DNA of 64,000 bases from Streptomyces sp. DvalAA-43 (GCF_900091725.1 NZ_FMBW01000077.1:62001-126000); one strand, 5' to 3'. Shown: positions 16,406 to 25,908, counted from the first letter of the stretch. Numbers and translations: made by a program. The notes: a model not told the origin generated them from the letters alone.

Positions 16406-17683
16406 ATGGACGCCATCTCCGTCATCCGCACCAAGCGGGACCGAGGCGAGCTGACCCCCGAGCAGATCGACTGGGTCATCGACGCGTACACCCGCGGTGA
16501 GGTCGCCGACGAGCAGATGTCCGCGCTGGCCATGGCGATCCTGCTGAACGGCATGAACCGCACCGAGATCGCCCGCTGGACCGCCGCGATGATCGCCTCC
16601 GGCGAGCGGATGGACTTCGCCGCGCTCTCCCGGCCCACCACCGACAAGCACTCCACGGGCGGCGTCGGCGACAAGATCACCCTGCCGCTCGCCCCGCTGG
16701 TCGCCGCCTGCGGCGCCGCGGTGCCGCAGCTCAGCGGCCGGGGCCTCGGCCACACCGGCGGCACCCTGGACAAGCTGGAGTCCATCCCCGGCTGGCGCGC
16801 CCACCTCTCCAACGAGGAGATGCTGAACGTCCTGGACACCACCGGCGCGGTGATCTGCGCCGCCGGTGACGGGCTCGCCCCCGCCGACAAGAAGCTCTAC
16901 GCGCTCCGCGACGTCACCGGCACCGTCGAGGCCATCCCGCTCATCGCGAGCTCCATCATGTCCAAGAAGATCGCCGAGGGCACCGGGGCGCTCGTCCTGG
17001 ACGTCAAGGTCGGGTCCGGCGCCTTCATGAAGACCATCGAGGACGCCCGCGAACTGGCCTCCACCATGGTCGCGCTGGGCACCGACAGCGGTGTGCGCAC
17101 GGTCGCCCTGCTCACCGACATGGCCACCCCGCTCGGCCTGACCGCGGGCAACGCCCTGGAGGTGCGCGAATCGGTCGAGGTGCTGGCCGGCGGCGGCCCC
17201 AAGGACGTCGTCGACCTCACCCTCGCCCTGGCCCGCGAGATGCTGGACGCGGCCGGGCTCAAGGACGCCGACCCGGAGAAGGCCCTCGCCGACGGCTCGG
17301 CGATGGACGTCTGGCGCCGCATGATCTCCGCCCAGGGCGGCGACGTGGACGCCCCGCTCCCGGTCGCCCGCGAGCAGCACGTGGTCACGGCCCCGTCCAC
17401 CGGCGTACTGACCCGCCTGGACGCGTACGACATCGGCGTCGCCGCCTGGCGCCTCGGCGCGGGCCGGGCCCGCAAGGAGGACCCGGTCCAGGCGGGCGCG
17501 GGCGTCGAACTGCACGCCAAGCCGGGCGACACGGTGACGGCCGGCCAGCCGCTGCTGACGCTGCACACCGACACCCCCGAGAAGTTCGACTACGCCCTGG
17601 GGGCCCTCCCCGACGCGTACGACATCGCCCCGGCCGGCACGGCCTTCACCGCTACTCCGGTGGTGCGGGAACGTATCGCCTGA
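16406..17683 (+). CDS. deoA: Thymidine phosphorylase
   Basis: A 425-residue pyrimidine nucleoside phosphorylase that splits thymidine (or deoxyuridine) with phosphate to base plus 2-deoxyribose 1-phosphate. Family marks are DAISVIRTKRDRGELTPEQI at the start, DKHSTGGVGDKITLPLAP (phosphate binding), SGRGLGHTGGTLDKLESIPG, and DVKVGSGAFMKTIEDA. The C-terminal third has the alpha/beta domain ending AFTATPVVRERIA. ATG 16406 is chosen over an in-frame upstream codon at 16367 because GGAAGGA lies 11-17 bases upstream and homologues begin with MDAISVIR. An operator sits in front. The product feeds deoxyribose-phosphate to DeoC, encoded 22 kb away. Confidence 0.95.
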   Translation: MDAISVIRTKRDRGELTPEQIDWVIDAYTRGEVADEQMSALAMAILLNGMNRTEIARWTAAMIASGERMDFAALSRPTTDKHSTGGVGDKITLPLAPLVAACGAAVPQLSGRGLGHTGGTLDKLESIPGWRAHLSNEEMLNVLDTTGAVICAAGDGLAPADKKLYALRDVTGTVEAIPLIASSIMSKKIAEGTGALVLDVKVGSGAFMKTIEDARELASTMVALGTDSGVRTVALLTDMATPLGLTAGNALEVRESVEVLAGGGPKDVVDLTLALAREMLDAAGLKDADPEKALADGSAMDVWRRMISAQGGDVDAPLPVAREQHVVTAPSTGVLTRLDAYDIGVAAWRLGAGRARKEDPVQAGAGVELHAKPGDTVTAGQPLLTLHTDTPEKFDYALGALPDAYDIAPAGTAFTATPVVRERIA

Positions 17684-17705
17684 CCTGCGGCTTTCTCATT
17701 CGCGT

Positions 17706-17739
17706 GAACGGGACCGGTGGACTGCCACCGGTCCCGTTC
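17706..17739. terminator. Perfect 15-bp hairpin after deoA
   Basis: GAACGGGACCGGTGG and CCACCGGTCCCGTTC form a perfect stem with an ACTG loop, 23 bases downstream of the deoA stop. Confidence 0.85.
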
Positions 17740-17781
17740 GGCATGCTGGACTCGGTGACGCACCGATAAGAGGAGACCGCC

Positions 17782-18372
17782 ATGAGCGCACTCACCGTCG
17801 ATCCCGCCCCCGGCCACGGCCAGGAGTGGGACGACCTCGTCCGGATCTGGGAGGAGACGGACGCACCCGAGGGCTGCAAGGTGGAGATCATCGAGGGGAT
17901 CGTCACCGTGTCGCCACCGCCGTCCAGGGACCACAATCTCACCGCCGCGCGGCTGCAGCGCAGTCTCTACGGAGTCATTCCGGAGGACTGGGAGATCTTC
18001 CAGACCCTCGGCGTCTCGGTGCCGGGGCGGGCCGGGCTCTACATCCCCGACCTGGTCGTCGTGCCGGACTCCGTGGTGATCGGGCCGGGCAACCGCATCC
18101 CGGCCGAGGAGGCACGACTCGTCGTCGAGATCACCTCGCAGGCCAACGCCGACCACGACCGCATCCGCAAGGTGCAGGGATACGCGAAGGCCGGTGTCGC
18201 GCTGTTCCTGCTGCTCGACCCATGGCATTCGGGCCGCCCCACCGCCACCCTCTACGGGGAGCCCGACAACGGCACCTACCGGGTGCTGGACACGGTCGAG
18301 TACGGGGGGAAGCTGACGCTGCCCGAGCCGTTCGGGCTGGACCTGGACACGGGGATGTTCCCCGTCAGTTGA
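17782..18372 (+). CDS. Uma2 family (DUF820) endonuclease-like protein
   Basis: A 196-residue protein of the Uma2/DUF820 group, which has the PD-(D/E)XK restriction-endonuclease fold. Characteristic pieces are EGCKVEIIEGIVTVSPPPSRDHN near the N-terminus, LYIPDLVVVPDS (with the PD metal-site Asp) and EARLVVEITSQANADHDRIRKVQGYAKAGVALFLLLDP, where ExT/S provides the second acidic position. ATG 17782 follows AGAGGAGA. Such genes are numerous in Streptomyces and usually lack a known target. This one stands alone, convergent with the S8 protease gene. Nuclease activity is family knowledge and is not shown here. Confidence 0.82.
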   Translation: MSALTVDPAPGHGQEWDDLVRIWEETDAPEGCKVEIIEGIVTVSPPPSRDHNLTAARLQRSLYGVIPEDWEIFQTLGVSVPGRAGLYIPDLVVVPDSVVIGPGNRIPAEEARLVVEITSQANADHDRIRKVQGYAKAGVALFLLLDPWHSGRPTATLYGEPDNGTYRVLDTVEYGGKLTLPEPFGLDLDTGMFPVS

Positions 18373-18434
18373 GCGGCGTTGTGGCGCTGCGGTGGCGCGG
18401 CGCCGGTGCTCCCGGTGCGGGGCGCGGACGTGGA

Positions 18435-18475
18435 GCGGCCCGCCGGGACAGGGGGGATCCGTCCCGGCGGGCCGC
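18435..18475. terminator. Bidirectional hairpin between convergent genes
   Basis: GCGGCCCGCCGGGAC pairs perfectly with GTCCCGGCGGGCCGC around an 11-base loop, between the Uma2-like gene (+) and the S8 protease gene (-). Confidence 0.85.
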
Positions 18476-18516
18476 CGTCATGGGGCCGGTGGGCTCAGTG
18501 GCTCACCGATGGCCGG

Positions 18517-21500
18517 TCACTTGCCGAAGTACGCGTTGTAGATCGACACCGACGACTTGTTGCCCTTCTTGTCCGTGACGTTCGCCCGGTAGGAGATGGA
18601 CTTCCCCTTCGCGGGGTTCTTCACGGAGATCTTGCCCGCCTTGACCGTGGACTTCTTCCAGGTCTTGCCGGCGTCGTAACTGACGTACACCGTCAGCGAC
18701 TTGAGGTTCTTCCCGGCGGCCGCACCCTGCACCGTCACGGGCACGGAGGCGGTCCGGCCGGCCGTGACCTTGCTGTCGATGGTGACGTTGGGCGTGAACC
18801 GCACCGTGGAGACCGGCAGCATCGCCGGACTCGAGGTCCGCTGGGAGCGGAAGGTCCAGCTCGCGTCGATCCGGGTGGAGACCGGGGACAGCTTGGTGCT
18901 GCGCCGTGCCGAGGTCGTCAGCCGGTAGTCGGCGGCGGCGGACGGAACGGCGAAGGGGGTGTCGCCCAGCAGCGGGTCCTCGTTCTGGGCGAGCTTCTTG
19001 CCGTTGCGGTACAGGACCGTCGTGGCCGAACTGTAGGCGGAACCACCGAGGTTGCCCTGCCCGTCGGCCACCAGCGGCAGCATGCCGACGATGTTGTTGC
19101 CGTCGCGGAGGATGCCGTACTCGGAGGTGACCGCGGGGCCGAACACCGCGGTGTTGACCTTCTTCGTGTAGGACTTGCCCGCCTTGAAGGACTGCGGGGC
19201 GAGGGAGTACGACGCGTCGGTCACCGGGTAGCCGTCCGAGTCGACTCCGCCGTCCTGGGCGAAGTCGAGGCTCCACTTCACCTTGTCGGCGGTGGAGACG
19301 TAGGAGGTGACATTGCCGGGGATCTTGTGGAGCGACCAGGCCGACCAGCCGCCGTCCGAGTCGGGCAGCATGCCCGAGGCGGCGAATTCACCGGTCTTGC
19401 CCTTGGCGGGCGAGCCGAGGGAGACACCGACCTTGGCCAGCTGGCCCGCGGTGTACTTCCGCTCGAAACCGGTGGCCGCCTGGGTCACCGGACCGCCGGC
19501 CACGATGTCGTACCGGGTCGAGGCTCCCTTGGACCAGCTGCCGATCCAGTGCTGCGAGAGCGAACCATCGGTCACCTTCGGGCCGAAGTGCGCGGTGCGG
19601 AAGTTCTTGTACGTGTCGAGGATCCAGCCGTAGGAGTAGCCGCCGTCCTGGGTCGTGCGCTCAAGGTCGGGCGAGGCCAGCAGGGACGTCGTCCCGGTGG
19701 CGGGCACGGTGATGTTCACCGGCTTCGCCTTGCGCGCGTCGAGCGTCACGGTGAGGTTCTTGGTGACGTCCAGCTTCGGCTGGGCCAGCCAGTCGGTGCC
19801 CTTGGCGTAGTCCTCGGGGTCGACGGTGACGCCCGTGTTCAGTACGTATCCGCCGGCGGGGACCCGGATCTTGGCCGTACCGGCGGTGCTCGTCGGGTTG
19901 AACCACTCGCCGTTGGCCTTTCCGGTGAGGCCGAAGAGGTCGGAATCGGCGAACTCGGCGGGCTTGCCGTCGCGTCCGATGGTCTTGACCGTGAGGTCGT
20001 AGGACTCGATCTCCCGCTCGACCGCGGCCGCGGTGCGGACGCTCTGGCCGCCGCCCGTCGCGACGACGTACGCGGAGTAGGTGCCGTCCGTCGTGCCACC
20101 GAGCTTGGTGTTGACGGTCAGCGGCACCTCCGCGGTGCCGCCCGCGGGGACGGTCACCTTCGTGGCGCCGAGGCCGAAGAAGCCGGCCGGGGCGGGCTTG
20201 CCCTTCGGGTTGGTGGCCGTGACCGCCAGGTCCAGGGTGACATCGGCCGTGCCGAGGTTGCGGTACGTCACCTTCTTGGTGACCGGGGTGTCATCGGTGT
20301 GCGGCCACTGCTGCACCCCGAAGCTCACCGAGACCGGGTCGGCGACGACGGTCTGGGTGATCGCCCGGTCGACCGCGATCCGGCCCGAGCCCTGCTCGAA
20401 CGGCGTGTACGCGCCCGGCTTGGTCGAGGCCGTCAGCGCGCCCTTGAGCTCGGCGTACTTCCACTCCGGGTGCTGCTGCTTGAGGAGCGCCGCGGCACCC
20501 GCGACGTGCGGGGTCGCCATGGACGTACCGGAGATCGTCAGGTAGCCGGGCGGGTTCTGCCCGACCTCCTGGTCGATGGCGGAGCCGGGTGCGGCCGCCG
20601 CCGTGATGTCCACGCCGGGCGCGGTGACATCGGGCTTGATCGCCCCGTCGCCGATGCGCGGGCCACGGCTGGAGAAGTCGGCCAGCTGGTCCTTGTCGTC
20701 GACCGCGCCGACGGTCAGCGCGGCATCCGCACTGCCCGGGGAGTCGACCGTGCCGGCCATGTCGCCCTCGTTGCCCGCCGCGATGGCGAACAGGACGCCC
20801 TGGTCGGCCGACAGCTTGTTGACCGCCGCTTCGAGCGGGTCCACCTCGGGGGTGTCGCTGCCGCCGAGGCTCAGGTTGATGATGTCGGCGCCCTGTGCGA
20901 CCGCCCACTCCATGCCGGCCAGGATGCCGGAGTCGTCGCCGAAGCCGTCGTCGTCGAGCACCTTGCCTTCCAGCAGCTTGGCGTCCGGGGCCACGCCCTT
21001 GAACTTGCCGCCCGACTTGGCGCCCGAACCGGCCGCGATCGAGGAGACGTGGGTGCCGTGGCCGACCCGGTCCTTGGTGTCGGGCGAGGCGGTGAAGTTC
21101 TTCGCGTCGAGGATCCGGCCCTGGAGATCGGGGTGGGTGGCGTCCACACCGGTGTCCAGTACGGCGATCTTGACGCCCTTTCCGGTGTAACCGGCCTTCC
21201 AGGCGGCAGGGGTGCCGATCTGCGGCACGCTCTTGTCGAGGCTCGCCCGGCGGACGCCGTCCAGCCAGACCCGGTCGATACCGGCGGCCGTGGTGCGCTG
21301 CGCACTGTGCGCCGCCTTGGCGGTGAGTGCCTGCCAGATGTCCTGGGCGTCGCGCTGCGGCGTGGTCACCGACTGGGCGTTCAGCGAGTTCAGGGTCCGG
21401 TCGACCCGGGTGGAGCCCGCGTTCCGGACCTCGGCCTTGGCGGTCGCGGCCTGGGCGCCCCGGTAGGAGACGATCAGCTTCAGGCCCGACTTCTGGGCCC

Positions 21501-21876
21501 TGCGGTTCTCCGCACGGCTCAGCTCGGTGATGTCGAACAGCCGGCGGTCCAGCTTGCCGGAGCTGATCAGCCGGTGTGCGTCGGCCGGGACGAGCAGGGT
21601 GTGGCCGTCGCGTATCTGCCGTTGTACGGGTATGTGCTCGCGCCCCTTGGCGGCCCGGAAGGCCACGAACCTGCCCTTGGCGTCCACGGTGACGCGGTCG
21701 CCGGTGATGAGCGTCAGTTCGTGCCCGGTGGCGGACCCGCCGCCGGCCGGGCGGAGGGTGCCGGGGCGGGTGGCGTCGGGCTGGGCCATGGCCGGGGTGG
21801 TCATCCCGGCCGCGAGTGCCACGGCGGCGGCCGCGGCGACGGTCGAAACACACGCGTTCTTCACGTGTCTGCGCAA
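18517..21876 (-). CDS. Secreted S8 (subtilisin-like) serine protease, 1119 residues
   Basis: A secreted serine endopeptidase. The signal peptide has a basic start, an Ala/Val-rich core and a likely cleavage after TTPAMA. A propeptide of about 190 residues follows. The triad is visible: Asp at about 241 (IAVLDTGVDATHPDL), His about 273 (VGHGTHVSSIAAG) and Ser about 452 (ISGTSMATPHVAGAAALL), with the oxyanion Asn about 369 (AAGNEGD). About 600 residues of beta-rich C-terminal extension end in a fibronectin-like module (VKNPAKGKSISYRANVTDKKG). It starts with TTG at 21876 close behind GGGGGAG, or GTG at 21864. It resembles large Streptomyces extracellular proteases of the S8 family. It is alone in its operon. 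Confidence 0.92.
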   Translation of the reverse strand: MRRHVKNACVSTVAAAAAVALAAGMTTPAMAQPDATRPGTLRPAGGGSATGHELTLITGDRVTVDAKGRFVAFRAAKGREHIPVQRQIRDGHTLLVPADAHRLISSGKLDRRLFDITELSRAENRRAQKSGLKLIVSYRGAQAATAKAEVRNAGSTRVDRTLNSLNAQSVTTPQRDAQDIWQALTAKAAHSAQRTTAAGIDRVWLDGVRRASLDKSVPQIGTPAAWKAGYTGKGVKIAVLDTGVDATHPDLQGRILDAKNFTASPDTKDRVGHGTHVSSIAAGSGAKSGGKFKGVAPDAKLLEGKVLDDDGFGDDSGILAGMEWAVAQGADIINLSLGGSDTPEVDPLEAAVNKLSADQGVLFAIAAGNEGDMAGTVDSPGSADAALTVGAVDDKDQLADFSSRGPRIGDGAIKPDVTAPGVDITAAAAPGSAIDQEVGQNPPGYLTISGTSMATPHVAGAAALLKQQHPEWKYAELKGALTASTKPGAYTPFEQGSGRIAVDRAITQTVVADPVSVSFGVQQWPHTDDTPVTKKVTYRNLGTADVTLDLAVTATNPKGKPAPAGFFGLGATKVTVPAGGTAEVPLTVNTKLGGTTDGTYSAYVVATGGGQSVRTAAAVEREIESYDLTVKTIGRDGKPAEFADSDLFGLTGKANGEWFNPTSTAGTAKIRVPAGGYVLNTGVTVDPEDYAKGTDWLAQPKLDVTKNLTVTLDARKAKPVNITVPATGTTSLLASPDLERTTQDGGYSYGWILDTYKNFRTAHFGPKVTDGSLSQHWIGSWSKGASTRYDIVAGGPVTQAATGFERKYTAGQLAKVGVSLGSPAKGKTGEFAASGMLPDSDGGWSAWSLHKIPGNVTSYVSTADKVKWSLDFAQDGGVDSDGYPVTDASYSLAPQSFKAGKSYTKKVNTAVFGPAVTSEYGILRDGNNIVGMLPLVADGQGNLGGSAYSSATTVLYRNGKKLAQNEDPLLGDTPFAVPSAAADYRLTTSARRSTKLSPVSTRIDASWTFRSQRTSSPAMLPVSTVRFTPNVTIDSKVTAGRTASVPVTVQGAAAGKNLKSLTVYVSYDAGKTWKKSTVKAGKISVKNPAKGKSISYRANVTDKKGNKSSVSIYNAYFGK

Positions 21877-22154
21877 CTCTCCCCCTGGAGAATCAGGCGG
21901 CCCCGAGGGGCCACTGGTCAGTCGGCACCGCTGGGACGCCGGTGCCGGCCGGTTCAGATATCTAGAGGGGAAATCGACTGCGGAGGTTCACAGAAAGCAC
22001 ACAGATAACGGGAGTTGACGGAACTTCACCGCTACTGCGCGGTGTGCCGGGGCGGGTGCGGAGCGGGTGCGCGGAGGTGCGAGGGCAGCCGCCGGGCGGG
22101 TACGGGGCCGTTCGCGGGTCCGGGCGGCCCGGTGCGAACAGGGGTTGGACAGCG

Positions 22155-22631
22155 ATGAGTTTCGGCCGCCGGGCCGGTCTCCCTGATGTGGAACCCATGA
22201 CCCCGAACGTTCTCATCGTCACCGGCCGCGTCACCCGGGCCGCGGTACCGGGACTCTGCGCCGAGCTGGAGGCGCTGCTGCGTGACTTGGACGGCGCCGC
22301 CTGTGATCGGGGTGCCTGCGGCCGGGACGGTCGCGACTCGGATGCCCGCGCCCCGGGTGCCTGTGTCCCGGATGTCCGTGACCCGGACGCCTGTGTCCCG
22401 GACGCCTGGGTGGACTGCGATGTGGGCGGGGTCGCGCACGTGGACCTGGCTCTGGTCGAGGCGGTAGCGCGGCTGGGGCTCGTCGCGCGCCGGGCGGGCG
22501 GCAGGCGGCTGCGGCTGCGCCACGTGCCGCCCGAGCTGCGGAGCCTGCTCGACCTGGTCGGGCTGGCCGACGTGGTGGACGTGGGGTACGGGCAAGGGCC
22601 CGGCCCCGGCCCCGGGAACGGCGTGGGCTGA
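22155..22631 (+). CDS. STAS-domain protein with a repeat insertion
   Basis: A 158-residue protein whose ends form a STAS (anti-sigma-factor antagonist-like) fold: VLIVTGRVTRAAVPGLCAELEALL at the start and WVDCDVGGVAHVDLALVEAVARLG, then RRLRLRHVPPELRSLLDLVGLADVV at the end. The usual phosphorylatable Ser/Thr position is not obvious (HVDLALVEA). Between the halves is a low-complexity insertion of Asp/Ala/Cys/Val-rich repeats encoded by near-repeats of GACGCCTGTGTCCCGGA. ATG 22155 is preceded by weak Shine-Dalgarno sequence; the frame is open upstream to 22044. Its partner sigma or anti-sigma factor is not adjacent, and the ECF sigma gene next door is convergent. Confidence 0.65.
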   Translation: MSFGRRAGLPDVEPMTPNVLIVTGRVTRAAVPGLCAELEALLRDLDGAACDRGACGRDGRDSDARAPGACVPDVRDPDACVPDAWVDCDVGGVAHVDLALVEAVARLGLVARRAGGRRLRLRHVPPELRSLLDLVGLADVVDVGYGQGPGPGPGNGVG

Positions 22632-22664
22632 GCGCCCCCGCCCCACGCCGTTCCCGCGCCCGCT

Positions 22665-23654
22665 CTACGCCGCGTCGGCGTCGAGGTGATCCGGCAGCCC
22701 GAAGAGCGGGAACCAGCGCGGAGTGTCCAGGAAGCAGTGCATCCCGGTGATGGCGCCCTCCGAGATGTCGATGACCTGCACCGCCCACGGCACGAACCCG
22801 GGCCCGTCCGGATTCGGCTTGTAGTGCGCGAACGCAGGGGTGCCGTTCGCCGACGTCGCCACCAGGCGGGAGCCCGCACAGCCCGCGCCGATGGAGAGCA
22901 TGAAGCCGGTGATGTCGTCGTGCCCCTGGAGCCAGAGGTCGAACGGCGGCATGGTCATCACGGCGTCCTCATGGAGCAGCGCGGTCAGCGCGGCCATGTC
23001 GTAGCCCTCGAAGGCCGCCACGTACCGCTCAAGGAGCTTGCGCTGTTCCTCGTCGAGCGGATTCGCGGCGTCGACGGGCTTGCCCTCGTGTTCGGTCAGG
23101 GTGGCCCGCGCCCGCTGGAGGGCGCTGTTGACCGAGGCGACCGAGGTGTCGAGCAACTCGGCGACCTCGCTCGCCTTCCAGGCCAGCACCTCGCGCAGGA
23201 TCAGCACGGCACGCTGCTTGGGCGGCAGATGCTGAAGCGCGGCGACGAACGCCAGGCGCACCGACTCCCGCGCCACGGCGGCCTCCGCCGGGTCGGCCAC
23301 CGTCGGCAGGATGCGCCCGTCCGGCATCGGCTCCAGCCAGGTGTTCTCCGGCAAGGGGTTCAGCGCGGCCTGGGCGAGCGGCGTCGGGCCCGTCAGATCG
23401 ACCGGACGGGCCCGCTTGTTCCCGGCGTTCAGCATGTCCAGGCAGACATTGGTGGCGATGCGGTACAGCCAGGACCGCAGCGAGGAACGCCCCTCGAACT
23501 TGTCGAAGCTGCGCCAGGCACGCACCAGCGTGTCCTGCACCGCGTCCTCGGCCTCGAAGGCCGAGCCGAGCATCCGGTAGCAGTATCCGGTCAGCTCGAC
23601 CCGGTGTCCCTCCAGACGGCTGTCGATATCCGTCGTCGCTGTCAGATCACTCAT
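22665..23654 (-). CDS. ECF sigma factor with SnoaL-like C-terminal domain (SigG/TIGR02960 type)
   Basis: A 329-residue RNA polymerase sigma factor. Region 2 reads GYCYRMLGSAFEAEDAVQDTLVRAWRSFDKFEGRSSLRSWLYRIATNVCLDML. Region 4 reads LPPKQRAVLILREVLAWKASEVAELLDTSVASVNSALQRARATL. A C-terminal domain of about 130 residues (YVAAFEGYDMAALTALLHEDAVMTMPPF) is SnoaL-like and in this group modulates activity in place of a separate anti-sigma factor. No anti-sigma gene is adjacent, which fits. ATG 23654 is chosen over an upstream in-frame codon at 23681 because AGGGGTGGAG precedes it. The signal sensed is unknown. Confidence 0.9.
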   Translation of the reverse strand: MSDLTATTDIDSRLEGHRVELTGYCYRMLGSAFEAEDAVQDTLVRAWRSFDKFEGRSSLRSWLYRIATNVCLDMLNAGNKRARPVDLTGPTPLAQAALNPLPENTWLEPMPDGRILPTVADPAEAAVARESVRLAFVAALQHLPPKQRAVLILREVLAWKASEVAELLDTSVASVNSALQRARATLTEHEGKPVDAANPLDEEQRKLLERYVAAFEGYDMAALTALLHEDAVMTMPPFDLWLQGHDDITGFMLSIGAGCAGSRLVATSANGTPAFAHYKPNPDGPGFVPWAVQVIDISEGAITGMHCFLDTPRWFPLFGLPDHLDADAA

Positions 23655-23760
23655 CGCTCCACCCCTGTTGCGCTGTGACACCGCTCACTTCAGCACTTCG
23701 GAAGCTACCTCAGGCCACTGACAACGGGGGCGGGAAGTACCGAAGCCGCCCGGTTTCCGG

Positions 23761-24477
23761 TCACGTTCCGGGCTTGCGCCCGTACACGTAGACGTCGTCG
23801 CCGTTCTTCAGCAGATTCCAGTACGACTTCGCGTCGGCGGTACGCATGTTGACGCAGCCGTGCGACCCCGGCGGGTTCCACATCTTCACGCCCACCGCGT
23901 GGAACGCCTGGCCCCCGTCGAAGAACTGGGAGTACGGCATCGACACGTGGTAGATCGACGAGACGTGGTTGATGTGCCGCCAGTAGATCTTCTTCGCCCC
24001 GGTACGGGTCTCGTACTTGTCCCGCCCGGTCCGCACCGGCACGGGGCCGAACTTCAGCTTGCTGCCGTCCTGGATCCAGCTCAGCTGCCGCGTCAGGTCC
24101 ACGCACGCGATGCGCCCCTTGTTGGTGGGGCACTTCTTGTCCTTGTTCGGGTTCTTCCCGGCCGCCTTCTGGGCCGTGAGCGTCTTCATCGTGCGCCAGG
24201 TGACCGGACCCGCGTACCCGATGGTGGGGGTGACCCCGTAGGTGCTCTGGAAGGACCGGATGGCCTTGCAGTCGGCGGCCGACTGCTTGCCGTCGACCGG
24301 CCGGTGCAGATACTTCTCGACCTGCTTCTGGTACGGCCCGGTGGACGCCGTGCAGGACGCCGCCTGCGCCGAACCGCCGGTGGCCAGCACCAGGGCCGGT
24401 ACCGCCGTCAGGCCCGCGACCGACAGCGCGAGCCCGCGCCGCAGCCGTGCTCCCCGTATGTTCCCCGCGACTCTCAT
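23761..24477 (-). CDS. Secreted L,D-transpeptidase (YkuD domain)
   Basis: A 238-residue exported protein with a signal peptide ending around GGSAQA. Residues about 45-100 form a peptidoglycan-binding-like segment (AIRSFQSTYGVTPTIGYAGPVTWRTM). The YkuD catalytic domain follows, with FDGGQAFHAVG and the active-site motif PPGSHGCVNMRTADAKSYWNLL, where Cys is the nucleophile and His/Gly surround it. Such enzymes make 3-3 cross-links in peptidoglycan or attach proteins outside the membrane. It is an independent gene, downstream of and co-directional with the MFS gene. Length and layout match the common Streptomyces type. Confidence 0.93.
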   Translation of the reverse strand: MRVAGNIRGARLRRGLALSVAGLTAVPALVLATGGSAQAASCTASTGPYQKQVEKYLHRPVDGKQSAADCKAIRSFQSTYGVTPTIGYAGPVTWRTMKTLTAQKAAGKNPNKDKKCPTNKGRIACVDLTRQLSWIQDGSKLKFGPVPVRTGRDKYETRTGAKKIYWRHINHVSSIYHVSMPYSQFFDGGQAFHAVGVKMWNPPGSHGCVNMRTADAKSYWNLLKNGDDVYVYGRKPGT

Positions 24478-24562
24478 GTACGCCAGCTCCCCTTCGCGCG
24501 CCGTGCGGTGATTCCGCCTGCTAGACGCGCGTCGGGGAGTCGATGGTTGTGCGCCGTATGTC

Positions 24563-25882
24563 TCAGTTCTGTACGGACGCCACCGGCATCAGCCGGCGCC
24601 GCTCGGCGCGGGCGGCCCGTGTCCCGTACAGGGTGATCGAGACGACACCGAGGACCGCGAGCAGTCCCAGCGACACGGTCCCGGCCCAGCCCCCGGCGTG
24701 GAAGGCGACCGCGCCGAGCGTGCCGCCCGCGCTGGAGCCCAGGTAGTACGCGGACTGGTAGAGCGCCGACGCCTGGGCACGGCCCTTGGTCGCGGTACGG
24801 CTCACGGACGAGGAGGCGACCGCGTGCCCGGCGAAGAACCCCGCCGTGATCAGGACCAGGCCGAGGAGCACGGCGGCCAGTTGGTCGGAGAGCGAGAGCA
24901 GCAGACCGGCGGCCGTGGTGGAGACGGCCAGATACAGCGCGCCCCGGCGGCCGAGCCGGGCGACCAGTTGGCCGGCCGCGGCGGAGGAGACCGTACCGAC
25001 GAGGTAGACCAGGAAGATCGAGCCGACGACACCCTGCGGGAGGTTGAACGGCGCCTCCACCAGGCGGTAGCCGATCACCGTGTACACCGCGCCGAACACC
25101 GTCATGAACAGCGCGCCGATCGCGTACAGCCGGCGCAGCAGCGGATCGGCGAGATGCCCGCCCACCGTCTTCGCGAGGGCCTTCGGGTTCAGCGTCCCCG
25201 GGGTGAAGTTCCGCGCCCTCGGGATCATGAAGTGGAAGACGACCGCGCAGGCCACGGCCAGCACCCCGACCGCGCCGAGCGCCGCGCGCCAGCCCCAGAG
25301 CTGGGCGATCCAGCCGGTGAGGATGCGGCCGCTCATGCCGCCGATGCTGTTGCCGGCCACGAACAGTCCGATCGCGGCGACCAGGGCCTTCGGCCGTACC
25401 TCCTCGGCCAGGTACGCCATCGCCGAGGCGGGCAGCCCGGCCAGTGCCGCGCCCTGGACGGCGCGCAGCGCGATCAGCCAGCCCAGCGAGGGGGCGAACG
25501 GGACGAGCAGCCCGACCAGTACGGCGACCGTCAGCGAGGCGGTCATCATCTGCCGCCGCCCGAACCGCTCGGAGAGCGCGCTCATCGGCAGCACGCACAG
25601 TGCCAGTGCGCCGGTCGCCGCGGAGACCGTCCAGCTGGCCTGCCCGGCCGTGGCGCCGAAGGAGGCGGAGACGGCGGGCAGCAGGGCCTGCGTGGAGTAG
25701 AGGAGTGCGAACGTCGCGACACCTGCGGCGAAGAGCGCGAAGCTCATCCGGCGGTAGCCGGGACGGCCCGGTTCGAGCCGCTCCGGAGCGGTGGCCGCGA
25801 GGGCGGTGGGGGCGGCGACGGGGGACGGCTGGGGCGAGGCGGCCACGGTGAGCGTGGACGCCCCGGTACTGGCAGGAGGCAT
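24563..25882 (-). CDS. MFS transporter
   Basis: A 439-residue major facilitator protein with about twelve hydrophobic helices. It has an Ala/Thr-rich cytoplasmic leader of about 45 residues, then FALFAAGVATFALLYSTQALLPAVSASFG. LPMSALSERFGRRQMMTAS is the conserved loop 2-3 motif of drug:H+ antiporter-type carriers, and LVARLGRRGALY repeats it in the second half. It resembles the YnfM/AraJ-like exporter group, but the substrate is unknown. The gene is divergent from a LysR regulator whose start is less than 65 bases away, the classical layout for a regulator-controlled exporter. Confidence 0.88.
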   Translation of the reverse strand: MPPASTGASTLTVAASPQPSPVAAPTALAATAPERLEPGRPGYRRMSFALFAAGVATFALLYSTQALLPAVSASFGATAGQASWTVSAATGALALCVLPMSALSERFGRRQMMTASLTVAVLVGLLVPFAPSLGWLIALRAVQGAALAGLPASAMAYLAEEVRPKALVAAIGLFVAGNSIGGMSGRILTGWIAQLWGWRAALGAVGVLAVACAVVFHFMIPRARNFTPGTLNPKALAKTVGGHLADPLLRRLYAIGALFMTVFGAVYTVIGYRLVEAPFNLPQGVVGSIFLVYLVGTVSSAAAGQLVARLGRRGALYLAVSTTAAGLLLSLSDQLAAVLLGLVLITAGFFAGHAVASSSVSRTATKGRAQASALYQSAYYLGSSAGGTLGAVAFHAGGWAGTVSLGLLAVLGVVSITLYGTRAARAERRRLMPVASVQN

Positions 25883-25908
25883 GCTCCGAAAGTAGGCTCT
25901 CCGGTTTC

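Noticed and set aside
18379..22008. A 1209-codon open frame on the plus strand opposite the S8 protease gene
   Set aside because: It is an antisense shadow typical of high-GC DNA. Its composition (Arg/Gly/Val rich, no domain) is not protein-like, while the minus strand shows a complete protease with signal peptide and triad.
22665..23654. Reading the sigma factor as a SigJ/ECF41 member
   Set aside because: The layout and region 2 sequence (GYCYRMLGSAFEAEDAVQDT) fit the SigG/TIGR02960 group better, though both have SnoaL-like tails.
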